A stretch of DNA of 64,000 nucleotides. It comes from Lineus longissimus. Taxonomy: Eukaryota; Nemertea; Pilidiophora; Heteronemertea; Lineidae. The DNA lies in the NCBI RefSeq assembly GCF_910592395.1, contig NC_088321.1:806001-870000 (forward strand). The letters are read 5' to 3'. Both the position numbers and the translations under genes were made by a program. Below the pieces are notes generated by a model, which saw nothing but the letters and a program-made list of their open reading frames with translations, made no database searches and was not told the origin of the DNA. How positions within the stretch are numbered: the first letter of the stretch is position 1; each line of letters opens with the position of its first letter. Shown here piece after piece: positions 11,077 through 23,371 of this stretch.

Positions 11077-12612
11077 GCGTCATCCTAATTGGATACCCGA
11101 CGACAGGACGAAGTCGGTCCAATCCGTTTGGAGTGTATGGCCGATCAGCGCTACCCATGGGGCCTTAAGACCTATCGTGAGAATGGACATTTCGGAAAAT
11201 GATCGTGACTTACCTGCGTTACCTCGTGTGCTCGTCAGACAGAGACTATCGACTGATAATGAGCTGGGCGTTTCGCCGAGTTTATAAATCCATTCCCGGC
11301 GGTCCTTGATGTCGGTGTGGTACTCGAAGTACAAGTGGACTCTGATCACTGAGCTAATTATCGCCTGTTTAACGTTGAGAGGCCGCTTACGGGAAAAGAA
11401 TTCCGAAGTTTGCACTAATTAATAGCCCTTTTTATGACAAAGAACTCGACAGCTTTGGGTGGAGATATTTTAATGACTCCTGTCGATTATTTTCAATTTA
11501 TGTCGACGGTAATTGGCTCGGGATGAGCCGGCGATAGAGGGCTTTTAAGGAGCGGTGCACGAGAGCCTCCTTTGATGACTTCAATGGACCATATTGGCAG
11601 CATTTGAGTAGGTATGACGAAGTCACACGAAGTCGGGTAAATATACCGTCGTCCGCCCTAATCTATCATATGTTTCACGAGGATTAAACATTATGATACA
11701 CACATATTCGGAATTGTCAGATATGTAGTTCACTGCATAACAATAACCCGCTGCGACTCGTTGAACACCTGATCGTATCTCGTGCGATACCCGCGAGTGT
11801 TGTTAGTGTCGTCGCAAGACGGACGTCATGGAAAGGAATGCACGGCGACAACCAATTACGAAGTAACAGCCGTTCTGACGGCCGATCGTGACCAGGGGGA
11901 GTCAATTAGCGGTGAAGGATGGATATACGCAGAACGACGGTAGGTCAGCATGGTATAACACAAATGAAATAGGGTTCTATTTGTAATAAACTCAAAACTG
12001 ACCCGAGTAATAATGAAAATCAGAAGCTGCAACCTTTATTACTTTATCGTTACTTTATTCTGATAGAAAAATACATTTTAAAATATACAATAGTAAATAA
12101 AAATTGAGTCTCAAATGGTTTCGTATGAGAGTAGTCTGGTCAGATGACCTAAATACAGATGGCGCTGTGAAGATTATAACGCCATCTGTGGGCAGGGAAA
12201 CAAACTACTTCGGACTCACAAGATAGGTTGATCATGTGAACTGTAAAGCGAAGATGGGGCGAGATATTTACATCGTCCGAAGATGTTGCAGAATAGACGC
12301 AGCCACCCTTTAACACAATATTTTTAATACCAGATCTTCCTGATAGGCAACTTGCGATTTATCGGGATATTTACACAGGCAAAGGATAATTAGACAACAT
12401 GTTCAAGTGAACAACAGTGCGAGATAAACCAGGCCAAAGTCAAATGCCTGTGGAAATGGAAAAATCACGCGTTGCGTTGGGCATTAACTTCACATGAACT
12501 GAGAGGTTTCGAAAAATCTCATCGTTTCGTCCTTATTGCGCAATCTCATAGCAATACCGTAATATCACTCGATCAATCCATTTGTTAGAGTAATTCATGT
12601 TTAAAACGTTCA
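11077..12612. other. Intergenic stretch
   Basis: No exon with splice context was found. A segment at about 11080-11150 (GCGTCATCCTAATTGG, then GACAGGACGAAGTCGGTCCA) resembles 34065-34130, so it is a dispersed repeat. At 12161-12207 ATGGCGCTGT and ATAACGCCATCTGTGGG form a loose inverted pair. Otherwise nothing stands out. Confidence 0.5.
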
Positions 12613-12743
12613 TACAGTGTGTCCCAGATAAAACGTTTTGGGTTACTACTTATTGGATATTCAAAAGTCGTGGCATAGTCTAAAAGTTGTCTTATAAGAG
12701 AAGTTTCTACATTTTTCTTTGCCGAGTTATGGGACACACTGTA
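12613..12743. mobile_element. 131-bp MITE, Tc1/mariner-like (TA target site)
   Basis: Terminal inverted repeats ACAGTGTGTCCCAGATAA (left) and TTATGGGACACACTGT (right) pair over about 16 bases with one or two differences, each flanked by TA as expected for the target duplication of Tc1/mariner elements. It is too short for a transposase, so it is a non-autonomous element. Confidence 0.85.
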
Positions 12744-14014
12744 CAACTCGACAAAACACAACAAAATAAACCTGCATGGTGTCTTACACATGAAGTTAAA
12801 ACTATGAAATAGATTTTCCGAACTTTTCGTTGAATTATAAATTATATTTGCCCTTTTCAGTCAATATGGTTAAAAAGTATAAATGTCATTCAATTACCTG
12901 TATGTAAATTTCTATCTAAAAGTATATAGCATATGGTAAAATATCAGCTGTCTAATAAAATATACAGATGGTTAAAAAATTATCTTGGATACAATCGGAA
13001 CTTTACAGCGGCGTATAATTTAAAAGTCGCCTCCATCTTCAAGTCGACGATACGCAGTTTCGGCCAAAACCTCGGCCCCGCCTCGGCTTTGACCTACATT
13101 CCTTAAACCAACCTTCAGTGTTCTCCATTGCTTGTACGTATCTGTGGCCAGGAGATGGTGGCTACTTTCCGGTACAAAACCTGTTGAGCAATTCCGGAAA
13201 ATATCGGAAATTTTCCGAATTTTGTTCGAAATTATTATACATTTGTGCGTACATTGGCTTTCCTGATACTATTTACACGAATAAGCATTCAATTTAACAG
13301 TTTACAGTAAAACGGAAAGAGGCATAAACCCTTATATTGACAGTTATGTCGCCTTGAGCCGACTTGACTTTTAAAAAACAGTATTTAAAACATATCTAAA
13401 ATACAAATTTACACAGAGGACGAAAACAAGGACATTTATCCACTTGTGAAGAAATAAATTTGATATTCGACCCTAATGGCAGGAACAACGTTCCCGGATA
13501 TAAAGTGTCCCATCCGAGACGTCGCCAAAAACATGTTTCTCATGCGGACTTGGGCCATTTTGGGACAAAAAGTGGAGTTCACCTTTATATAGCAAACCCT
13601 TTCAAATGTTTCTAGTTGGGGGAATATTATGTTCAGTGTAAACAAATGCGCATAAGGGCGTATCAATAGTGTAAGCTAACATTAAAGGACGGATTACTAC
13701 AAAATGTCACCGTCGCGAGTGGTGACAAAAGCGCTCTCTGCCGGATACAAAAATAACAACGAAGTCCCATACAGGACAAATTCCTATCACTATACAGACT
13801 CTGGGCCTTGTCTGGCGAATGGACACCATTCATTATACAGATTCAGGACCCTGCTTAGCAAAAGGAGGCTCTTACGATACAGAGTCGGGGCCCATGCTGT
13901 CCCACACATTACGTTACAGGGTGAAATCCAATACCTTTAACCGCAAGTCGGCCCTATGACTATACAGATTTGCATGATCCATTACTATACAGTATCAGGG
14001 CCTTCTTTTCGTGT
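12744..14014. other. Downstream flank of the SLC6 gene
   Basis: This AT-rich stretch probably includes the 3' UTR of the SLC6 gene, transcribed leftward. Between 13785 and 14000 there is an irregular repeat of ACTATACAGA...GGGCC type (near 13790, 13833, 13872, 13955 and 13985). Short ORFs at 13436-13666 (-) and 13704-13940 (+) have no recognisable features. Confidence 0.5.
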
Positions 14015-17000
14015 TTACAAGCTAAATCCATTGTTGGCGTAGGCGCCATTGGTCTCTCCTTTGATGTCAGCAAATTCCTGTGGCTCTTCTGCGGCCTTGT
14101 TGAGGGGTTTGTAGCGACCGACACGATGCATATCTAGTGCTGGGCCCCAGTCGTGAGCCGGTCCCCAGCCGGTTACGTGCATCACCTTTAAAAAGACGAA
14201 AAAATATCACTAATTAGAATTGTTACATGACAATCGCGAATTGCCGCACCGCATTGGACAAACGACGCCATGTGACATGAAATCGTGTGTTGCCTGATGA
14301 CGTCACCTCCGTAGAAAATATAATTCATAGGTATGAAGGACACACTGAACTTTCCTAATCAGGAATTTTTCGTAGTGGTGTTTCTGATATTTGCTGTGAT
14401 TGGGTAATAAAGCAAGAAAGAATTTATAGCCGTTTTCTCTCGGGCAAACTAACTTTTTATCCCTCGAAAGATACGGTATCGGGACATTTTTTTCAAAAAT
14501 ATTCGTTTTTATATATTTTTTAAATATTCGTGTAATTCAACTTTAAAAGCAGTATTTAAAAGAGTATTTTTTGACACCCTGTATTACCTTCTTGAAACGT
14601 CCACCTCGGCAGCACTCGACGACCATGAAGATAGGGAGGAAGATAAGGGAGGCCATAACCATCAACCAAGCCAAAGCCTCGCCCCAGGCCGGGTACTGGT
14701 AATTACCTAACGCTGGGGACGTATACTGAACAGCCGAGAATATGATGACGAACTGAAATTAAATGATTGAACATATTGTAAAATACTACATTTTCGCGGG
14801 AATTTTTTGCGGATTTCGCTAGCAACCTCGATTCGCGAAAATAAATAACAGTGGTGAAACTAAACGCTTTGTTGTAGCTGTTGTTGCAAATTTAGATTTA
14901 TGGCCACTTCCACAACGGCCGTGACTTACCGTGATCAAGGCCGGCGAGAGGAAACTCCAGCAAACCCTCCAGTAGATATTGGGCTTGAATCCGATCATCA
15001 TCTCGATGTCGTTTGCGAACTCGGCGAAGCCATATACCCAGGACACTACCAGGGATTCGAGGACGGCGATGATCATGATTGAGAACCAGGCAGAGTACCA
15101 GTCTATCAGCGTGAACATGTAGATACCACCCTGGAATGTAAGATCATGACGATATTTAAGATGGACGCCATCTTGGACTGTTGGTAGACACCTTGGTTAC
15201 ACTGATGGACGCCATCTTGGACTTTTGGTAGACACCTTGGTTACACTGATGAACGCCATCTTGGACTGTTGGTAGACACCTTGGTTACACTGATGGACGC
15301 CATCTTGGACTTTTGGTAGACACCTTGGTTACACTGATGGACGCCATCTTGGACTTTTGGTAGACACCTTCGCTACAGAGATGGACACTATAGTGGACGT
15401 TTACTTGACACGTTTATCACTTTGCTCTCAATAATTTCGTTCTCTGCTTGTATTCGCACGCCATTCCTTCGATGCACTCGAAAAATGTGTTGTTTTATCA
15501 TGTTTTTTTTCAAGGGGACTACTTTCTTGCAGACTTACCTCGGTCACACATGGTAATCCGAGCAGATACATAGAAATGCACAGGCCTAGAGTTACGTGGG
15601 TCTTGAATCTCCTGAGGAACCGGAACTCATCAACAATGGCGCTGATAACCGTCTCCATCATGGCGAACTGAAAATGGTAACCACAGCAATATAATATACA
15701 AATATTGACGAAATGAAATTTGGTCCACAGTCGGATTTATGAAAGGAAATGTCAGGTTTTCGTTACGAGAAAGCAAAGGTCCACTTCGATTCAGATGAGC
15801 GCCTCTTGCGGTGGAATGGCTCAAGTTTGCCAAGGTAAATAAAGAACACAGAGATCAAAGTTTGACCAATCGGATTTTTTTAAATTATCAAATATTTGAA
15901 TTGACTAATCAAAACGCTCTTATAGAGTGACGTCATACCTGACTGTCCAATCCGAGGGTGAACAGCATGAAGAAAAACAATAGCGACCAGAGTGGCGCAA
16001 CGGGCATCATAGCAATTCCAGCAGGGTACGCAACAAACGCAAGGCCAGGGCCTAGAAGAAAAATGATAACAGGACATTTGTAACAATGCATGGAGGCGAT
16101 AGTTCAAAGATTAATTTGTACAGTTGGATGCTGATACGAAAGTTTGAACTGACCAATCACAAGCCGTGTTACAACAGTTGAAAAACCACTCTCAAACCCT
16201 CTTATTATTTCCATTCGCTAATGAGGAGAATCCTTGCACAGTAATTGTTTACCAATACTGCGCAACATAGGCCTACATTGTATAGTACCCCCAGGTATAT
16301 GGAACGGCTTAACCCACCGGCCATGAGGGAATTCGTTTATGGCCCAGTGGTTGGCGCGTTGGCCCCAGAGTGGAAGTTAAGCAACGTTGAGCGCGGTCAA
16401 CCTTTGGATCGGTGACCGGCGCGTACAATACATACATGGTTTCCGCTCGCCCCACACGATGACAACTCGCCTGTTTTCTCGTGAGATACGCCCCCCATTG
16501 ACGAGAGTCAGTACTAACCGCTGTAACCGTCTGCAACGTCAAAGACCCAGAACGTTGCACGGGCAACTCGCGTGTTATCTCGTAAGATACGCCCCCTAGT
16601 GACAAGAACACGAACTTACCGCTGTCTGCAACCTCTCCCACTTCAACGTTAGAGACGGTAGCCATGAAACCTAGCACACTGAAGATCACGAACCCAGCAA
16701 ACACGCTCGTGCTACAGTTCAAGATGGCGACGATCAACGTGTCCCTAAAAGGAGATGTGTCATTGTTTAACTGCTAGGCCCTAAAGGTACATGTACAGAA
16801 AAGAAGATGCGATGTTGTATGAAATATATTTCCGTTGGATAAAGAGTTCTGGTAAGTCAACACAGAACCATACGCAATTCCGAGAGGGTAGAAAATCAGA
16901 ATACCAGAAAGTTGCCGAACTTTCCCGATGATGCTCGGGTATCTCCGTAAATTTCCGGACATATCGTCTGCTTACCTGTAGCAGTTGTTGTTGAATCTGT

Positions 17001-20000
17001 TGTAACTGGACATCACTTGGAGACCACCGAACGCAATTCCGAGAGAGTAGAAAATCTGGGTAGCCGCGTCAGCCCACACCTGCACAATTGTGAAGAAGAT
17101 AATATTTATTGTTAAAGCCGTGTAAAACTAAGTCGTAATCTAAAGCTCACTCAACTATCAGCGTCATTCCACGAAAGACATTCGCCCAATTCATCTACTT
17201 AGAATAAAATTTAGCAGATGAAAAATCGGGCCACGATTCGACCATTCAATCCATCCCCTCGCATTTTGACTCTCCGTTATTTGGAGGCGATAATAAGGAG
17301 CTCTCCGGTGACGTTTTCTCAATGTGTGTAATGGATTTTCTATTGAATTGAGCGCCACCTATATCTACCTTCGCATTGGCCAATCTTGCAAAGTCTGGTG
17401 TAACATAAAACTTTATCCCTTCTATAGCCCCCTCTAGCGTGCATCCTCGAACTAGGAGAATGATGAGGACGACGTAGGGGAAGGTAGCGGTGAAGTAGAC
17501 CACCTGAAAGCAGAAATGATGACAACCATATTGTATTGTACGCGCCGGTCACCGAGCCAAAGGTTGACCGCACTCAACGTTGCTTAACTCCCACTCTGGG
17601 GCCAACGCGCCAACCACTTGGCCATAAAGGAATTCCCTCATGGCCGGCGGGTTAAGCCGTGCCATATACCTGGGGGTACTATATATTCTTATCGAAGCTT
17701 TTTATGTGTCCCTGCTGAAAGCCCTTTTGGGCTACTCGGCCTCCACAGAAATCAATCTGGGCTTGCCGAAACGGTCGACACAAACAAGCTACGCAGAAGA
17801 CACAGCAACCGTGATATCAAACGACAATAACAACACTGACCTAGATACATCTGTTTGACCTCTGACCTACCTTTCCGGATGATTTGATTCCCTTGACCAG
17901 ACACAAGAAGATAACGACCCAGGCGAGAAGAAGGCAGAGGGCCAACTGCCACCTGATCTGACCCATGTTTTCAAGACCATCGGACTGCCCGAGCACGAAG
18001 TTCCTGAAAGACAAGATCACGTTGGTGAAACGCTCAACGACCAAAACAAGCTGTCGGGTCGGGGTAAAGGTATCAATGTTTCAAGGTTCTTGTAATGAAA
18101 GTGTAGTATTTTCAGGAGATATTAATTTCAGCGTCGAAACAATACTGTTGGGAATTACCTCTACCTAGAAACTGGCACTATGCAGAGATGGTATAAGTCG
18201 CCATACCCTTTAAGGATTCTAGTGCCAAGATCAGACTCTTAAACGGGTACGCCGTTTGTTCACATATAGTTACAGTTGCTCCAAATATATCTTATTTCCT
18301 ATTTCTAACGCTAGGCGACGCTGACAGCCAGTCATGCATGCATTTTCGCACGTAATCTGTGTACAAATGGTGCGTGTATCAAATATCTCGATCGCTGCAT
18401 GCTGATTTCGGCTATACGTGAACTGGGTTCGTCATATGAGAATCGACAAGGTAAGTGTACTGTTTTCAACATCGCAAATCTGCCAATAACGGCAAAGATT
18501 TCTTTGGTGCCGGTGTAAAAGTAAAAAGTGTCCCCCCTAGAAAAACTGTCCGGGCCTATTGTATTCCGACAGATTATGGCATATGGTTCTATAGAGGCAA
18601 TGACCGTCAATAGCTCAGCGCATAATAGAATCCTTTGTTCCCGGACATTTTATCCTAGGACATTTTAAACTTCTACACCGGAACGGCAGTGGCGTGTGCC
18701 ATATTCGTTGAAACGAATTGAACAAACGACGCAGACATCAAATCTAACGTCTAGAAGACCTAGGAATCCGATTCAGTCCTCCACTTACTCCCAGTATTCC
18801 TGGCTGGGCAATGTCGGCTTCATCCCCGTCATGTTGACACCAGTGAAGTTCATGCAGTCAACACCAACAGTGTAGTTCATCTCAGCAACTGTGCTGTCGT
18901 TACAGATCGGCTCTGGAAAATGAAAAGATGAACACGGCCATTAAAGGGACAACTTTGGTATGAGATGTGTTGGTTTTTCATACAAAAATGGCTTCCAGCT
19001 GGGCCGCGACTTCTCCAAACAGGACAATACACTGTAAACAGGCACAAATAAAGACCCTACAGTATGAAAAAAACAGCTGGCAGTAAAATATGCTTTACTG
19101 TAGCGCTTTATAAATACGGACATTACACTACTGGGGCTTTAAATGTACCACCTTTCCCTACACAAATGCGTACTCGTTGTATTCTACCCACAGGTATATG
19201 GCATGGCCGCTTAACCCGCCGGCCATGAGGGAATTCCTTTATGGCCCAGTGGTTGGCGCGTTGGCCCCAGAGTGGAAGTTAAGCAACGTTGAGCGCAGTG
19301 TATAGTACCCCCAGGTATATGGCACGGCGTAACCCGTCGGCCATGAGGGAATTCCTTTATGGCCCAGTGGTTGGCGCGTTGGCCACAGAGTGGAAGTTAA
19401 GCAACGTTGAGCGCAGTGTATAGTACCCCCAGGTATATGGCACGGCGTAACCCGTCGGCCATGAGGGAATTCATTTATGGCCCAGTGGTTGGCGCGTTGG
19501 CCACAGAGTGGAAGTTAAGCAACGTTGAGCGCAGTGTATAGTACCCCCAGGTATATGGCACGGCGTAACCCGTCGGCCATGAGGGAATTCCTTTATGGCC
19601 CAGTGGTTGGCGCGTTGGCCCCAGAGTGGAAGTTAAGCAACGTTGAGCGCAGTGCATAGTACCCCAGGTATATGGCACGGCGTAACCCGCCGGTCATAAG
19701 GGAATTCCTTTATGGCCCAGTGGTTGGCGCGTTGGCGCGTTGGCCACAGAGTGGAAGTTAAGCAACGTTGAGCGCGGGCAACCTTTGGATCGGTGACCGG
19801 CGCGTACAACACACTCGTCCGTTTTGTCAACCACATCATTAACGAAACCTCTCTATTCAGTGACCTACTTGTGAGTTCCTTGCAGTAGGGTGTGTTCCAA
19901 TCGTTGCCGCACGTGCTCCATGGAAGCTGCGAGGTGAATGAGGCGAAGAAATAGAACAGTGTCCAGGCGATGATCACATTGTAATAAATGCCGACCAGGA

Positions 20001-23000
20001 AACTGATCATCGTCATTCCCCAACCAATACCTGGAAAAAAAGAATTTCTTTCATCAGAAAAGTGTGAAATAAGTTGAGAATTCGATTTCCTGAACTTCTC
20101 GTCTTCAAATTTCTGACTGGCCTACACATTTCTGACAGTTCTACGATTTCTGACCTACAAATTACAGACTGGCCTACAAATTTCTGATTGGCCTACAGAT
20201 TTCTGACTGGCCAACAAATTTCTGATTAGCCTACACATTTCTGACTGGCCAACAAATTTCCGACAGGCCTACACATTTCTGATTGCCTAAATTTCTGACA
20301 GGCCTACACATTTCCGACCAGCCAACAAATTTCTGACTGGCCTACACATTTCCGACTGGCCAACAAATTTCCGACTGGCCTACACATTTCCGACTGGCCC
20401 ACACATTTCCGACTGGCCTACACATTTCTGACTGGCCTACACATTACCGACTGGCCTACAGATTTCTGACTGGCCTACACATTTCCGACTGGCCTACACA
20501 TTTCTGACTGGCCTACACATTACCGACTGGCCTACACATTTCTGATGGCCTACAGATAACTGACTGGGCTGCACATTTCTGACGGTCTACAGATTTCTGA
20601 CTGGCCTACACTTTTCTGACGGCCTACAGATTTCTGACTGGGCTGCACATTTCTGACAGCCTACAGATATCTGACTGGGCTGCACTTTTCTGACGGCGTA
20701 CAGATTTCTGACGGCCTACACTTTTCTGACGGCGTACAGATTTCTGACTGGGCTGCACTTTTCTGACGGCCTACCTTTGAAGAAGGGACTGATCTTCCAC
20801 AGTGAGATGCATCCGAGGGACGCGAACTGTCCGAAAGCCAACTCGAGGAAGAAGAGCGGAAGACCCGCGAACGCCAACATGATCAGGTAGGGAATGAGGA
20901 AAGCGCCTGAAAAGATGTATTTTAGAAATTATAATTTTTAACTAAAAAAATGTCAAAAATAAATGGAAGATTGTGATTCTTCATCTTTTGGTGTTCGAAA
21001 TGAATAGATTATTACGGGGTGATATTTCCTCTAAACCTCGCTACTATACCTTGTAAAAATTAAACAAAACGGGACAAGATAATAAAAATCAGTTTTGTTT
21101 GTCGAATGGAGCAATCTCCAAACGACCAATGATCAAGAGGAGGGTTACATCCACGGCTCGAATGTAATCGTATTACGTTTTACCAACGGCAACAACAGCA
21201 GAAGCAGCAGACGACACCAATTATTTTATCCTCGTAGATTTCAGTCGCCAACCCGTCTTTTTAAGAAGCGGTTGGTTCTGAGAAGAAAAAAAACCAAGCA
21301 AAATGACTGAAGACGTAAACATGTGACGTTACCTCCGCCATTTCTGTAGGTCAAATAGGGGAACCTCCAGACGTTGCCAAGGCCAACGGCATAGCCCACA
21401 CAGGAGAGGATGAAATCCAACCTCCCTGACCAGTTGCCTCGCTCCTTGTTTTCATCACCCTCGTCCCCGAGCATCACCACCTTGCCGGAATCCGCTGGTG
21501 GCGCTTTGTCCTGAAAAACAAAAGAGCAATCGAGGATGAGAATCCAAAATGGCGTCTAAGATTGCGCATTGACAATGTGTTTATGAGTTTGAGCCAAGAG
21601 TATCACAGACTCCCTTTCTCCTGAAATGGTGCGGTTAGCGTAATAAAAGGTTATATAAGGAAGCCTTTGTATGGACAGTTTGGGATATAACAAAGGAATG
21701 TCAGAGTCAACGTTGTTGAGCTTGGCTAATTCGAATTTAGAGAGACTATTGACCCATATTCTTTGCGAAACATTTTGTGTAACACCTAACATTATTGACA
21801 TTGCACCGTTGTCAGACACTGCGCAGTGAATAGGAATGAGCAGACGACATTTTAATGTCGGATAAGACTGATAATTTGGCGCGCTAATCTTTGGAACGTC
21901 TAGTAACTGTTAAATTTAGGTACATGTAGTTATTCGGCACAAATGTTATTGATACAGAGAATCATTCAGCTTATTGGCAGTTTCTAATTTGCCCAGGCAG
22001 ACTATAGGCTTCGTCATTTCCCCTCAAAACCAATTCCCCTGTGAATATTCAATTTTTCATATACCCCCAGGGCAAAACTTTAGCTGTAAATAAATCCTTT
22101 GGTCAGCCAAGGCATACATTATGGTAGTTGGGTGCATGTTGTCCTAGCATGTACAGGCAGAGGTCAATATGTTGTACAAACATAGGCGTTTTTCGTTTCA
22201 TTGTTTCCTTTTTATAAATACCCTTTAGTTTTTTGTTTGTGTGTCTTTACTCACACCTTGCCGAGCAAGCATAATGTTTGTAGGGCCTACAGCATGAGAA
22301 TATTGAGTCAAGAGCCATTTGAGGCCAGGCCAATGGCATTCTGCGGCTGACACGGGAATAATGCTACCATGAGTCAGGTCCTATTGAGGCTACGCCTATG
22401 CCATTCTGTGGCTGACACGAGAATAATGCTACCATCAGGTCCATCTCAGGCTAGGCCTATAGCATTCTGCGGCAGACATTTGGCCTATGAGATGTGCATT
22501 CAAATTGCTCTGTGTATCACAGTGTGGCCAATGGTACTCCATTCTGCTTCTCACGAGAAAATGCGAGATCGAACGTGAGCAACGTCGGATGATGAAACTG
22601 TAGGATCCGGAGAACAGATTGAACGTCACTGTGCAAGTTTGTAATTGTCACTTTCATTTCATGTATGTTTCGTGTGGAAAGGGCGACAACGAATCAGCCC
22701 ATAGCAAACTGTCTACAGAACACCGCGTAAATCGCAGATGTGGAGGAAGGGCATTCAAAACTGTCCTGGCAGAGCGCACTTTTTTGCAACGAGTTTCGTT
22801 TTTTGCTGTGCAGACGAAAGTTTTACTTCCGGTATTTCATTATCTAGAGCCTATATACACACCCGATAAAGGTTAAGAGGACTTCAAACGCGATAACTTT
22901 TATTTTTTTGGAAAAACACTTCGTAAAATGTAGAATTGGGTTACATGACATATATGTTACTAAAAACTTCGTACATAGACCACATTCGAAAGTCGGGCAG

Positions 23001-23371
23001 AGGGTAATATCCAAATACGCATTACACGTGCGTGCACGGAACGATGCACTGCCAAGATCTATACAAAAAACTTTGTTGGTACCCGCAGGCCGGCTTTCGA
23101 ATGTGGCTTCTTCGTCTGAACATTCCTGGGCCCATTCCCGTATCAGTGGCAGGAAACGCGGCGACCATATCTTTTGCGATACAATCCAGATATTCACTAT
23201 GTCATAAATACGTCCCTCACATACGTAGACATACAAACGTCAGTTATCTCAACCTCTCTATTATTATATATGAAATCAAAAAAGGGCGTTTTCATTTTTT
23301 AGCTCAAAAGTAGATAGAACGTATCTATATAGGATAAAAGAAACCAAAAAGCATACATACCACATCAGTCA
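14015..23371 (-). CDS. Na+/Cl--dependent neurotransmitter/amino-acid transporter, glycine/proline-transporter-like (SLC6), complete
   Basis: Fourteen coding exons join in phase: 23371-23360, 21510-21333, 20906-20775, 20030-19869, 18912-18789, 18003-17871, 17503-17369, 17079-16976, 16744-16620, 16051-15939, 15667-15539, 15130-14930, 14752-14588, 14185-14015. They encode 627 residues, normal for SLC6. TM1 carries the NSS signature GNVWRFPY (49-56). EL2 has the conserved disulfide pair C148/C157 and four N-glycosylation sequons (NDS, NYT, NFT, NMT). TM6 has the unwound [11 protein letters not shown] (302-312) and TM8 has GLDSQ (402-406). The C-terminal DWGPAL...H-R-GRY motif is typical of glycine/proline transporters. 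GLDSQ and the Phe at 309 resemble PROT more than GlyT (GLGTQ, Trp), so the substrate is uncertain. Known members move small neutral amino acids across the plasma membrane with Na+ and Cl-. The first coding exon holds only MTDV; ATG follows AACAAG. Confidence 0.95.
15163..15385. repeat. 44-bp minisatellite in an SLC6 intron, about 5 units
   Basis: The unit is GATGGACGCCATCTTGGACT followed by TTTGGTAGACACCTTGGTTA and CACT, repeated about five times; the last copy has decayed (ATGGACACTATAGTGGAC). It lies between SLC6 coding exons 11 and 12. Confidence 0.93.
16281..16431 (+). repeat. 5S-rRNA-like SINE-type repeat, single copy
   Basis: The ~150-bp element runs from GTATAGTACCCCC to GCGCGTACAATAC. 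Its right half aligns with animal 5S rRNA: GGAAGTTAAGCAACG matches box A (GGAAGCTAAGCAGGG) and TTGGATCGGTGACCG matches box C (TTGGATGGGAGACCG), with matching spacing. The left half has TGGCCCAGTGGTTGGCGCG, which resembles a tRNA A box. The two ends are weakly inverted (GTATAGTACCCCC and GTATTGTACGCGC). It sits in an SLC6 intron. Confidence 0.8.
17533..17684 (-). repeat. 5S-rRNA-like SINE-type repeat, reverse copy
   Basis: This is the reverse-complement counterpart of the element at 16281-16431. On the plus strand it reads from GTATTGTACGCGCCGGTCAC to TGGGGGTACTATAT. It is complete and lies in the SLC6 intron just upstream of the exon ending at 17503. Confidence 0.8.
18510..18681. mobile_element. 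172-bp MITE with CCGGTGTA inverted ends, copy 1
   Basis: Terminal repeats CCGGTGTAAAAGT and ACTTCTACACCGG pair over 13 bases with one mismatch. The interior (GTCCGGGCCTATTGTATTCC, GTCAATAGCTCAG, ATTTTATCCTAGGACATTTT) closely matches a second copy at 29820-29990. No coding capacity and no clear target duplication are seen. It lies in an SLC6 intron. Confidence 0.85.
19178..19811 (+). repeat. Tandem array of the 5S-rRNA-like repeat, 118-bp period
   Basis: GAGCGCAGTG-type junctions at 19291, 19409, 19527 and 19645 are exactly 118 bp apart. Each unit contains CCCCCAGGTATATGGCACGG, TGGCCCAGTGGTTGGCGCG and GGAAGTTAAGCAACGTTGAG. Only the last unit keeps the box C part (CAACCTTTGGATCGGTGACC), so the amplified segment is the element without its 3' 30-40 bp. 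The array ends 58 bp from the exon starting at 19869. Confidence 0.93.
20110..20774. repeat. Irregular ~19-bp minisatellite filling an SLC6 intron
   Basis: The units are variants of CTGGCCTACACATTTCTGA (also CTGGCCAACAAATTTCCGA and GGCTGCACATTTCTGACG), about 34 of them, running up to the donor of the exon at 20775-20906. The intron is thus mostly satellite. Confidence 0.92.
22290..22490. repeat. ~62-bp direct repeat, 3 copies, SLC6 intron 1
   Basis: Three copies share AGGCCAGGCCAATGGCATTC or AGGCTA(C/G)GCCTATGCCATTC, then TGCGGCTGACACG, then GAATAATGCTACCAT. They lie in the first intron of the SLC6 gene, between the exons at 21510 and 23360. The rest of this 1.85-kb intron shows nothing recognisable. 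Confidence 0.85.

Noticed and set aside
10937-11287. Pro/Gly/Ser/Arg repeat ORFs resembling collagen or silk
   Set aside because: Produced by three copies of a GC-rich 32-bp minisatellite, open in several frames at once.
16281-16431. Functional 5S rRNA gene
   Set aside because: Only the internal box A to box C region resembles 5S; the 5' third and 3' end do not, and no terminator T-run follows.
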